Shown here piece after piece: positions 1 through 5,915 of a DNA stretch of 21,703 nucleotides. The DNA comes from CAZRZN01 sp964604565 (GTDB lineage: Bacteria; Pseudomonadota; Alphaproteobacteria; Rhodobacterales; Rhodobacteraceae), in assembly GCA_964604565.1 (NCBI GenBank), contig CAZRZN010000046.1, forward strand, positions 1 to 21,703, given 5' to 3'. Within the stretch, counting starts at the first letter, position 1. The number at the start of each line of letters is the position of its first letter. The position numbers and the translations under genes were made by a program. The notes under the pieces are model-generated. The model was not told where the DNA came from and ran no database searches. It was given only the letters and a program-made list of their open reading frames with translations.

Positions 1-31
1 CCGGCGCCGGCGCCGCACCGACGTCGGGGGC

Positions 32-922
32 TCAACGCGGCAGGGTTTCGTCCTCATCGGTTTGCGTTGCCAGCCAGTCCCGAAAGGAGCGCAGCGCGGG
101 GGGTGGCGCGCGGTCGGCCGGCCAGACGAGGTAGTAGGCGCCGAGGCTGACAGGCTTTGCGGTCGACACTGGGCGAAGGGCGCCGGAGGCGCGTTCGGCG
201 ATTGACAGGTAATCCGGTATGAGCGCGACGCCAAGCCCATGCAGCGCGGCCTGAAGGATCGCGGTGAACTGGTCGAACGTCGGGCCGGGCAGGGGGCCCG
301 GCACCATCCCCTGTCCGACGAACCACCGCGCCCAGGCATCGGGCCGGGTCTGGATGTGCAAGAGTGGCAGCCGCCGCAAGGCCTCCAGCGTCAGGGGGCC
401 GTCGGGCGCGAAATCAGGCGCCGCCAAGGGTTGGACGGTTTCCGTCATCAGCCGCAGATGATGCGTGTCCGGCCAGTCCGGCGCGCCGAAATGCAGTGCC
501 GCGTCGAGAGGGTCGAGGCCAAAGGAAAAGGGCCGCAACCGCGTGGTCATGTTCAGCGTGACCTCCGGATGGCGGCTGGTGAAGTCGGGCAGGCGCGGCA
601 CCAGCCAGCGCATCCCGAAACTGGGCAGGATCGCCAGATTGAGCGCGCCACCCGTTGGATCAAGCCGCAGGGCCATAGCTGCCTCGGTCAGTTTCCCCAA
701 GGACTCTCGGACCGCTCCGGCAAAGCGGCGCGCCTGAGGAGTGAGCCGCAAAGCCCTGTTTTCGCGCAGAAACAACGCCACTCCCAGCTGTTCTTCCAGC
801 GTCTTCAGCTGGCGGGAGACGGCGCTTTGCGTCAGGTTCAGTTCCTGCGCAACGGCGGTGGCGCTGCCAAGACGATCCAGCGCCTCCAGCGCGCGCAGGG
901 CCGGTAGAGGGGGCAGATGCAT
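32..922 (-). CDS. LysR-family transcriptional regulator, likely regulator of the adjacent gcdH
   Basis: This 296-residue protein has the usual LysR length and layout. An N-terminal winged helix-turn-helix covers about residues 1-62 (A-T-A-V-A-Q-E-L-N-L-T-Q-S-A-V-S-R-Q is the recognition region), followed by a periplasmic-binding-protein-like effector domain from about residue 90 to the end. The style (MHLPPLPALRALEALDRLGS) resembles the GcvA/AmpR-type subgroup. The start ATG (complement of 920-922) fits the family N-terminus. The gene is divergent from glutaryl-CoA dehydrogenase with 91 bp between them, the classic arrangement for a LysR activator and its target. By analogy it would sense glutarate, glutaryl-CoA or a related lysine/aromatic catabolite. 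A palindrome at 936-952 is the candidate operator, and a second short one (921-929) overlaps its own start, which suggests autoregulation. Family assignment is firm; the target and ligand are inferred from position. Confidence 0.93.
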   Translation of the reverse strand: MHLPPLPALRALEALDRLGSATAVAQELNLTQSAVSRQLKTLEEQLGVALFLRENRALRLTPQARRFAGAVRESLGKLTEAAMALRLDPTGGALNLAILPSFGMRWLVPRLPDFTSRHPEVTLNMTTRLRPFSFGLDPLDAALHFGAPDWPDTHHLRLMTETVQPLAAPDFAPDGPLTLEALRRLPLLHIQTRPDAWARWFVGQGMVPGPLPGPTFDQFTAILQAALHGLGVALIPDYLSIAERASGALRPVSTAKPVSLGAYYLVWPADRAPPPALRSFRDWLATQTDEDETLPR

Positions 923-935
923 TCCGAATCCTCAT

Positions 936-952
936 GTATTCCTGCGGAATAC
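936..952. promoter_or_regulatory. Perfect palindrome, candidate LysR operator in the lysR-gcdH divergent promoter
   Basis: The sequence GTATTCC-TGC-GGAATAC is a perfect inverted repeat with 7-bp arms and a 3-bp centre. It contains a T-N11-A spacing (939/951), as LysR-type sites usually do. It lies 62 bp upstream of the gcdH ATG, just upstream of a weak candidate promoter (TTTTTC at 956-961, TATACT at 980-985), where a LysR activator would bind. A shorter ATTC-C-GAAT repeat at 921-929 overlaps the lysR start codon. Binding is inferred, not shown. Confidence 0.6.
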
Positions 953-1013
953 TCGTTTTTCCATACCGCTTGCGCAAGTTATACTGCACCAAATCTAGGA
1001 TCAGGAGGATTCC

Positions 1014-2249
1014 ATGAACGAGATGTCGAACCCGACCAAACCAGAGCTGAAGCCCAAGGACATGCCGGATCTTGGTGCCTTTGATTGGGAGGATGCCTTC
1101 CACCTGAGCGACCAACTCACCGAAGATGAACGGATGATGGCCGATGCGGCGCGCGCCTTTGCGCAGGAAAAGCTGGCCCCCCGTATCCTCGACGCCTTTC
1201 AGGAAGAACGGATCGAGCCGGGCATCTTTGCCGAGATGGGCGAAATGGGGCTGCTGGGTATCACCGTGCCCGAAGAATATGGCGGGCTTGGGGGATCCTA
1301 TGTGTCCTACGGCCTTGTCGCGCGCGAAATCGAACGGGTGGACTCCGGCTATCGCTCGATGATGTCGGTGCAATCCTCTCTCGTGATGTATCCGATCTAC
1401 GCCTATGGATCCGAGGAGCAGCGCCAGAAATACCTGCCAAAACTCGCCAGCGGCGAATGGATCGGCTGTTTTGGCCTGACCGAACCGGATGCGGGCAGCG
1501 ATCCCGGCGGCATGAAGACCCGGGCCGAAAGGATTGATGGCGGGTATCGCCTGACGGGTTCGAAGATGTGGATTTCCAACAGTCCGGTGGCGGATGTCTT
1601 TGTCGTCTGGGCGAAATCAGACGCGCATGGGGGCAAGATCCGCGGGTTTGTCCTGGAAAAGGGCGCCAAGGGGCTTTCCGCGCCAAAGGTCGGCAACAAG
1701 CTCAGCTTGCGCGCCTCTGTCACCGGAGAGATCGTTCTGGATGGCGTTGAGGTCGGCGAGGACGCTTTGTTGCCGAATGTTCAGGGGCTTAAAGGGCCTT
1801 TTGGATGTTTGAACCGGGCCCGCTACGGGATCAGCTGGGGCGTCCTTGGCGCGGCGGAATTCTGCTGGCACGCCTCGCGGCAATACGGTCTGGACCGCAA
1901 GCAGTTCGGCAAGCCCATCGCGCAAACCCAACTGTTTCAAAAGAAATTGGCGGACATGCAGACGGAAATCACCCTTGGACTTCAGGGATGCCTTCGGGTC
2001 GGGCGTCTGATGGACGAGGCACGCGCCGCGCCCGAGATGATTTCCATTCTCAAGCGCAACAACTGCGGCAAGGCGCTGGATATCGCGCGGATGGCGCGGG
2101 ACATGCACGGCGGCAATGGGATCTCGGCAGAGTTTCAGGTCATCCGGCACATGATGAACCTTGAAACGGTGAACACATATGAGGGGACGCATGACATTCA
2201 TGCCTTGATCCTCGGGCGCGCGCAAACCGGCCTCCAAGCGTTTTTCTAA
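1014..2249 (+). CDS. gcdH: Glutaryl-CoA dehydrogenase (acyl-CoA dehydrogenase family)
   Basis: This 411-residue flavoprotein would oxidise and decarboxylate glutaryl-CoA to crotonyl-CoA and CO2, passing electrons to ETF, in the degradation of lysine, tryptophan and some aromatic acids. Visible marks are the acyl-CoA dehydrogenase FAD/substrate segment C-F-G-L-T-E-P-D-A-G-S-D (152-163), S-G-Y-R-S-M-M-S-V-Q-S-S (111-122), whose Arg114-Ser115 match the GCDH residues that hold the distal carboxylate, and T-Y-E-G-T-H-D (388-394) with Glu390 as catalytic base. These carboxylate-binding residues separate GCDH from ordinary acyl-CoA dehydrogenases. The start at 1014 is backed by AGGAGG at 1003-1008, 5 nt upstream; a second Met three codons later has no better site. 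It is divergent from a LysR gene, its likely regulator. No CoA-transferase follows it, although one often accompanies this gene. Confidence 0.95.
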   Translation: MNEMSNPTKPELKPKDMPDLGAFDWEDAFHLSDQLTEDERMMADAARAFAQEKLAPRILDAFQEERIEPGIFAEMGEMGLLGITVPEEYGGLGGSYVSYGLVAREIERVDSGYRSMMSVQSSLVMYPIYAYGSEEQRQKYLPKLASGEWIGCFGLTEPDAGSDPGGMKTRAERIDGGYRLTGSKMWISNSPVADVFVVWAKSDAHGGKIRGFVLEKGAKGLSAPKVGNKLSLRASVTGEIVLDGVEVGEDALLPNVQGLKGPFGCLNRARYGISWGVLGAAEFCWHASRQYGLDRKQFGKPIAQTQLFQKKLADMQTEITLGLQGCLRVGRLMDEARAAPEMISILKRNNCGKALDIARMARDMHGGNGISAEFQVIRHMMNLETVNTYEGTHDIHALILGRAQTGLQAFF

Positions 2250-2290
2250 GGGGACCGCGCTTCTGCAAGAACGTCGTGGTCTATGCTGGA

Positions 2291-2322
2291 GGGGGGAGCC
2301 GGGAAAATTTCTGGCTTTCCCC
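2291..2322 (+). terminator. Possible terminator hairpin after gcdH
   Basis: GGGGGGAGCC (2291-2300) can pair fully with GGCTTTCCCC (2313-2322) in RNA if two G-U pairs are allowed, around a 12-nt loop. It starts 42 bp after the gcdH stop. No U-run follows, so it may be a Rho-assisted or processing hairpin rather than a classic intrinsic terminator. Confidence 0.4.
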
Positions 2323-2326
2323 TAGT

Positions 2327-2357
2327 CTGACATGCACTCCACTTATCTGATAATCAG
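2327..2357 (+). promoter_or_regulatory. Candidate luxR promoter overlapped by a small palindrome
   Basis: CTGACA (2327-2332) and GATAAT (2349-2354) are separated by 16 bp and resemble sigma-70 -35 and -10 boxes in an otherwise GC-rich sequence. The -10 lies inside a perfect CTGAT-A-ATCAG palindrome (2347-2357), so a regulator bound there would cover the promoter. If used, it leaves a leader of roughly 290 nt before the chosen ATG. A nearer -10-like TATAAC (2609-2614) lacks a good -35. Confidence 0.35.
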
Positions 2358-2653
2358 TATTATGTAATAAAAAGATCTATGGCGTTGCCCGCCATACGCG
2401 GCAGCTTGGCAACTTCTGCCCGTGAAATATGGGCAATATTTGTCTGCCGCTGGACAGTTGCGGCACGGGCCTCATAGCGTCGTCATATTATCTTGCGACT
2501 GACCCGGCGCCCGGAAAACCTGTTCGCGTCTTCGCCTTCGGTCGTTCCCCGGACAGGTTTCTTGTCCCTGTCGCAATTGGAGCCATAGCCGCATTTGACG
2601 CAAAAGCGTATAACGTAAATCCACGCCCTTTAAGACCACCTGGAGAACCGGTG

Positions 2654-3418
2654 ATGACACCCCAACTGAGAGACGATCTGATCGACCTGACCAATGCCGA
2701 AAGCGTGCAGGAACTTTGGGAGACGCATTGCGCGCGCATGGATGCCTACGGCTTCGATCGTCTGCTTTACGGGTTCACGCGGTTCCTGACGGCCACGTCC
2801 TTCGGGGATCCAAACGATTTCATCGTGCTGACGAACCACACGCCGGCCTATCGCAAGGGATTTGTCGAGGGAGGTCTATACCGGCATGCTCCCATGGTCC
2901 GTTGGGCCCTCGAAAACGAGGGGCATTGCAGCTGGCGCGTGATGGCCGAGCAGATCAATCAGGGCACGCTGGACGACAAGGCCGCGAAGGTCGTTGCCTT
3001 CAACATGCAGCACAAGGTGCACGCGGGCTATACGATGAGCTTTCAGTCCGTCTCGCGCAGGGCCAAAGGCGCGATCTCCATGACCACGCGCGCCGACATG
3101 ACGCAAGACGATGCCGATGCGATTTGGGCCAAACACGGTCAGGACATCATCCTTTTGAACAATCTCGTGCACCTGAAGATCCTCACGTTGCCATTGCCGC
3201 TGATGAACCAGAACCTGACCCCGCGCCAGCGCGAGGCGCTTGAATGGGTCGGTGATGGCAAGACCATGCAGGATATCGCCCAGATCATGGGCTTGACGCA
3301 GGCGACGATCGAAAAGCATTTGAGGCTGGCGCGGGACACGCTGAACGTCGACACCACCGCGCAGGCCGTTGCCAAGGCTGCCTTCCATAATCAAATGTAT
3401 ATCCTCGAAGCGCACTGA
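2654..3418 (+). CDS. LuxR-type regulator (autoinducer-binding-like domain plus LuxR HTH), orphan
   Basis: The protein is 254 residues from ATG 2654, the normal length for quorum-sensing-type LuxR proteins. Residues 16-170 match the autoinducer-binding fold, and residues 188-250 (L-T-P-R-Q-R-E-A-L ... G-K-T-M-Q-D-I-A ... A-T-I-E-K-H) are a clear LuxR/GerE helix-turn-helix. The frame is open 75 codons further upstream, but that part has no family resemblance; GGAG at 2642-2645 supports 2654. By eye-alignment to TraR, Trp57, Tyr61 and Asp70 are replaced by Tyr66, Phe70 and Ala79, while Pro71 and Trp85 are kept (Pro80, Trp94). Loss of the Asp that holds the AHL amide suggests a different ligand or none. 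No luxI-type synthase lies in the window, so it is a candidate LuxR solo. Its targets cannot be told from the sequence. Confidence 0.88.
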   Translation: MTPQLRDDLIDLTNAESVQELWETHCARMDAYGFDRLLYGFTRFLTATSFGDPNDFIVLTNHTPAYRKGFVEGGLYRHAPMVRWALENEGHCSWRVMAEQINQGTLDDKAAKVVAFNMQHKVHAGYTMSFQSVSRRAKGAISMTTRADMTQDDADAIWAKHGQDIILLNNLVHLKILTLPLPLMNQNLTPRQREALEWVGDGKTMQDIAQIMGLTQATIEKHLRLARDTLNVDTTAQAVAKAAFHNQMYILEAH

Positions 3419-3806
3419 TCCAACCCGGATAAATACATTTCTTCAGGGGTTTACGACCTGTTCTTTGTGCAGATTTCGCCATCTGGGCCGGAACTTTGCC
3501 GATCCGGTCCGGAAAACCCTACTTCCCTGGCAAAGGGTAAATTGCGACTGTCATCGTGTTCCGTGAGTGGTGGCTTTGGCCATATGGAGCGAAGGTGCCG
3601 GACCCCGTCAATTTGCGGGCCATGCGGTGCCTCCGGTGCAAGCCGGCCGCTGGTCGGGCGATGAAATTACCGCATCGTCCGCCAGCATCCTGTCGGGGTC
3701 CCTGATCTCATCCCCAATGTCTCGAGGGACCCCGACACCTTCGCCCTGCCCGACCGCAGATGCGTTGTTCCCTTCAACAGGCCCAAGAAAGGTTTTCTGC
3801 CAAACG
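3419..3806. other. Gene-free stretch between luxR-type gene and tsf terminator
   Basis: The luxR-type gene and tsf converge on this 388-bp stretch. It holds a perfect 13-bp inverted repeat at 3691-3737 but no ORF I can credit. A 130-codon plus-strand frame (3567-3959) runs through the tsf terminator and into tsf antisense, and matches nothing I recognise. Confidence 0.6.
3691..3737. repeat. Perfect 13-bp inverted repeat with 21-nt loop
   Basis: TGTCGGGGTCCCT (3691-3703) is exactly complementary to AGGGACCCCGACA (3725-3737). The 21-nt loop spans 3704-3724. Neither strand shows a U-run after the stem, so it is not a textbook intrinsic terminator. It may end the luxR transcript with help from Rho, bind a dimeric protein, or be part of a structured small RNA. 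Confidence 0.75.
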
Positions 3807-3836
3807 AAAAACGCCCCGGAGCAGCTCCGAGGCGTT
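3807..3836 (-). terminator. Intrinsic terminator of the rpsB-tsf operon
   Basis: Read on the minus strand, AACGCC-T-CGGAG, loop CTG, CTCCG-G-GGCGTT forms a 12-bp stem with one G-U pair, followed directly by TTTT. It begins 32 bp after the tsf stop codon. Stem, tight loop and U-run make this a convincing Rho-independent terminator. Confidence 0.9.
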
Positions 3837-3867
3837 CGATGTCGTGTCAGACTGATTTGTCGAGGAC

Positions 3868-4743
3868 TCAGCCCTGCGCAGCTTTCGCCACTTCTGCCGC
3901 GAAGTCTTCTTCCTGCTTTTCGATGCCTTCGCCGACCTGAAGACGGACGAAACCGATGATCTCGGCGCCGGCATCCTTGGCGGCCTGTTCAACCGTGACA
4001 TCGGTATTGAGCGCGAATTGCTGGCCCAAAAGGGTCACTTCGGACAGGAACTTCTTCATCCGGCCGACGATCATCTTTTCGATCACGGCTTCCGGCTTGC
4101 CGGATTCGCGCGCGATGTCGATCTGCACCTGACGTTCTTTTTCGACCATATCCTGGTCCAGCGCGGCCTCGTTCAGCGCGGCCGGGTTCACGGCGGCGAT
4201 ATGCATGGCCAACTGCTTGCCGAACTCTTCGGAGCCGCCCTTCAAAGCCACCAGAACGCCGATCTGGCCCATTCCCGCGCCTGCGGCGTTGTGCACGTAG
4301 GCGGCCACGGTGTCGCCCTCGATAGAGGCCATGCGGCGGAGCGACATGTTCTCACCGATCGTCGCGATGGCGTCTGTGATCCGATCCGCGACCGGCTTGC
4401 CGTCCATGTCCGCGGCTTTTAGCGCCTCGATATCGTCCGCCGTCAGGGCGGCCTCGGCGATGCCGGCAACCATCTTCTGGAAATCGGCGTTCTTGGCGAC
4501 GAAATCCGTCTCGGAATTGACCTCGACCGCAACGCCCTTGCCGCCTTCGACCTTCACGGCCACCAGGCCCTCAGCCGCGGTCCGGCCGGATTTTTTGGCC
4601 GCCTTGGACAGGCCCTTGGTCCGGAGCCAGTCGATTGCCGCCTCTACGTCCCCGTCGTTTTCCGTCAGGGCCTTCTTGGCGTCCATCATGCCTGCGCCGG
4701 TCATTTCGCGCAGTTCTTTAACCTGTTTTGCAGTGATCGCCAT
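3868..4743 (-). CDS. tsf: Translation elongation factor Ts
   Basis: EF-Ts is the cytoplasmic guanine-nucleotide exchange factor that recharges EF-Tu with GTP. The 291-residue length is typical. The N-terminal UBA-like segment is plain (I-T-A-K-Q-V-K-E-L-R-E-M-T-G-A-G-M-M-D-A, about residues 3-22), and the core signature T-D-F-V-A-K-N at 79-85 carries the Asp-Phe pair that inserts near the EF-Tu magnesium site. The start is supported by AGGAG about 9 nt upstream. It follows rpsB after 133 bp, the near-universal bacterial order, and is closed by the terminator at 3807-3836. The rpsB-tsf gap contains repeated ATGTCAC units that might set the ratio of the two products. Confidence 0.98.
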   Translation of the reverse strand: MAITAKQVKELREMTGAGMMDAKKALTENDGDVEAAIDWLRTKGLSKAAKKSGRTAAEGLVAVKVEGGKGVAVEVNSETDFVAKNADFQKMVAGIAEAALTADDIEALKAADMDGKPVADRITDAIATIGENMSLRRMASIEGDTVAAYVHNAAGAGMGQIGVLVALKGGSEEFGKQLAMHIAAVNPAALNEAALDQDMVEKERQVQIDIARESGKPEAVIEKMIVGRMKKFLSEVTLLGQQFALNTDVTVEQAAKDAGAEIIGFVRLQVGEGIEKQEEDFAAEVAKAAQG

Positions 4744-4828
4744 GGTGTGGCTCTCCTAATCTACTCATTGCAGAAGGTGGGGTGGCAACGCGCACTTGCA
4801 AAAGTCACAAGGCTCCGGCCACCCGCCC

Positions 4829-4859
4829 ATGTCACGGCCCTATGTCACTGTCGTGACAT
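4829..4859. repeat. Three ATGTCAC units in the rpsB-tsf gap, two forming a hairpin
   Basis: ATGTCAC occurs at 4829-4835 and 4842-4848, and inverted as GTGACAT at 4853-4859. The last two form a perfect 7-bp stem with loop TGTC. The cluster starts 18 bp after the rpsB stop codon, so in the rpsB-tsf mRNA it would be a small hairpin that could pair in two alternative ways. Function is unknown; processing, mRNA stability or partial attenuation are possible. Confidence 0.6.
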
Positions 4860-4876
4860 CAGGCGCGCGGTATCTG

Positions 4877-5653
4877 TCAGGCTCCGGCGCTCTCGCCGGT
4901 TTCGGCCAGCACTTCCTCGGTCGGTGCCTCTTCGAGCGCACCAAGATCGAAGCCTGCAGCCTCCATCTGACCGGTCATGCCGTCCAGCGCGGCGCGGCTC
5001 ACGAGGTCGCAGTAAAGGGCGATGGCCCGCGCCGCATCGTCGTTGCCGGGGATGATGTAATCGATCCCGTCGGGCGAGCAGTTGGTATCCACGATGGCAA
5101 CAACCGGGATTCCCAGCTTGTTCGCCTCGGCCACGGCCAGTGCTTCTTTCTTGACGTCGATGACGAACAGCATGTCGGGCACGCCGCCCATCTCACGGAT
5201 ACCGCCCAGCGATGCCTCGAGCTTTTGCTGGTCGCGCTCCATGTGCAGGCGCTCTTTCTTGGTGAGGCCTTCGGCGCCGCCTTCCATCTGCTCGTCAATC
5301 GACTTGAGGCGATTGATCGACTTGGACACGGTCTGCCAGTTGGTCAGTGTGCCGCCCAGCCAACGGTGGTTCATGTAATACTGTGCGCATTTCTCTGCAG
5401 CTTCGGCGATCGGCTGTGAGGCCTGACGCTTGGTGCCGACAAACAGAACACGGCCGTTCTTGGCCACGCATTCGCGAATCGCGTTCAGCGCCGCGTCCAG
5501 CATCGGGACGGTCTGCGTCAGGTCCATGATGTGGATGCCGTTGCGCGCGCCATAAATGAACTCGCCCATGCGGGGGTTCCAGCGCTGCGTCTGGTGGCCA
5601 AAGTGAACGCCAGCTTCAAGCAACTGGCGCAGGGTAAACTCAGGAAGAGCCAT
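4877..5653 (-). CDS. rpsB: 30S ribosomal protein S2
   Basis: S2 binds the back of the 30S subunit and is needed, with S1, for translation initiation. The 258-residue length is standard. The N-terminal signature L-R-Q-L-L-E-A-G-V-H-F-G-H-Q-T-Q-R-W-N-P (8-27) and the stretch P-D-M-L-F-V-I-D (about 159-166) are diagnostic. The C-terminus is an acidic, Ala/Glu-rich tail common in alphaproteobacteria. A GGAAAGG ribosome-binding site precedes the ATG at 5653. It is first in the rpsB-tsf operon. The upstream leader carries two tight G/C-rich hairpins (5737-5757 and 5766-5779) that could take part in autoregulation by free S2, as is known for rpsB in other bacteria; this is inferred here. Confidence 0.98.
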   Translation of the reverse strand: MALPEFTLRQLLEAGVHFGHQTQRWNPRMGEFIYGARNGIHIMDLTQTVPMLDAALNAIRECVAKNGRVLFVGTKRQASQPIAEAAEKCAQYYMNHRWLGGTLTNWQTVSKSINRLKSIDEQMEGGAEGLTKKERLHMERDQQKLEASLGGIREMGGVPDMLFVIDVKKEALAVAEANKLGIPVVAIVDTNCSPDGIDYIIPGNDDAARAIALYCDLVSRAALDGMTGQMEAAGFDLGALEEAPTEEVLAETGESAGA

Positions 5654-5736
5654 GCGTCTTTATCCTTTCCGGTTTCAAGCCTCGGCGGGGGATCATCCCT
5701 GACGCGACACTGCGACAGAAGGACAACCGGTGGACG

Positions 5737-5779
5737 CTTGGGGATGTCTCCCCCAAGGCGCCCGCCCCCGCCTGCGGGG
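5737..5779 (-). promoter_or_regulatory. Two consecutive hairpins in the putative rpsB leader
   Basis: CTTGGGG (5737-5743) pairs with CCCCAAG (5751-5757), and CCCCG (5766-5770) pairs with CGGGG (5775-5779) around a CCTG loop. They lie between the candidate promoter at 5792-5820 and the rpsB start at 5653, so they would be transcribed in the rpsB 5' leader. No U-run follows either on the minus strand, which argues against a hupE intrinsic terminator. A role in S2 feedback control is a guess. Confidence 0.45.
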
Positions 5780-5791
5780 ATGGTGGGGTGG

Positions 5792-5820
5792 CCATTACAA
5801 CGGTTTCACGTGGGGCGCAA
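5792..5820 (-). promoter_or_regulatory. Candidate rpsB promoter
   Basis: On the minus strand TTGCGC (complement of 5815-5820) and TAATGG (complement of 5792-5797) sit 17 bp apart, a plausible sigma-70 -35/-10 pair. Transcription would start near 5785, giving a leader of about 130 nt that includes both hairpins. The alternative is read-through from hupE. Confidence 0.4.
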
Positions 5821-5915
5821 GGGACATCCCGACGCCCCCGCGTGGACCGCCAGGACGGGACGGCCGCCAACCGGTGCCGGCTACTTGCCGCGGGCCGGAT
5901 CCAGACGCGCGGTCG

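Larger units (their letters stand above)
2250..2653. other. Gene-free stretch between gcdH and the luxR-type gene
   Basis: This 404-bp stretch holds the hairpin at 2291-2322, an AT-rich promoter-like patch at about 2327-2375, and two short inverted repeats: TGCCC-N9-GGGCA at 2417-2435 and ACGC-AAAA-GCGT at 2598-2609. The luxR reading frame stays open upstream to an ATG at 2429, but those 75 codons look unlike a LuxR N-terminus and I treat them as untranslated. I see no other gene. Confidence 0.6.

Noticed and set aside
1..31. GC-rich palindromic string at the left edge
   Set aside because: CCGGCGCCGGCGCCG is self-complementary, but it is cut by the window edge and could be part of a hairpin after the lysR gene or of another gene; there is not enough sequence to call it.
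2429..2653. 75-codon N-terminal extension of the LuxR-type protein
   Set aside because: The extension has no LuxR-family character and no ribosome site, while ATG 2654 has GGAG upstream and gives the normal length.
3567..3959. 130-codon plus-strand ORF after the luxR-type gene
   Set aside because: It passes through the 13-bp inverted repeat and the tsf terminator into antisense tsf. No ribosome site or known domain is visible.
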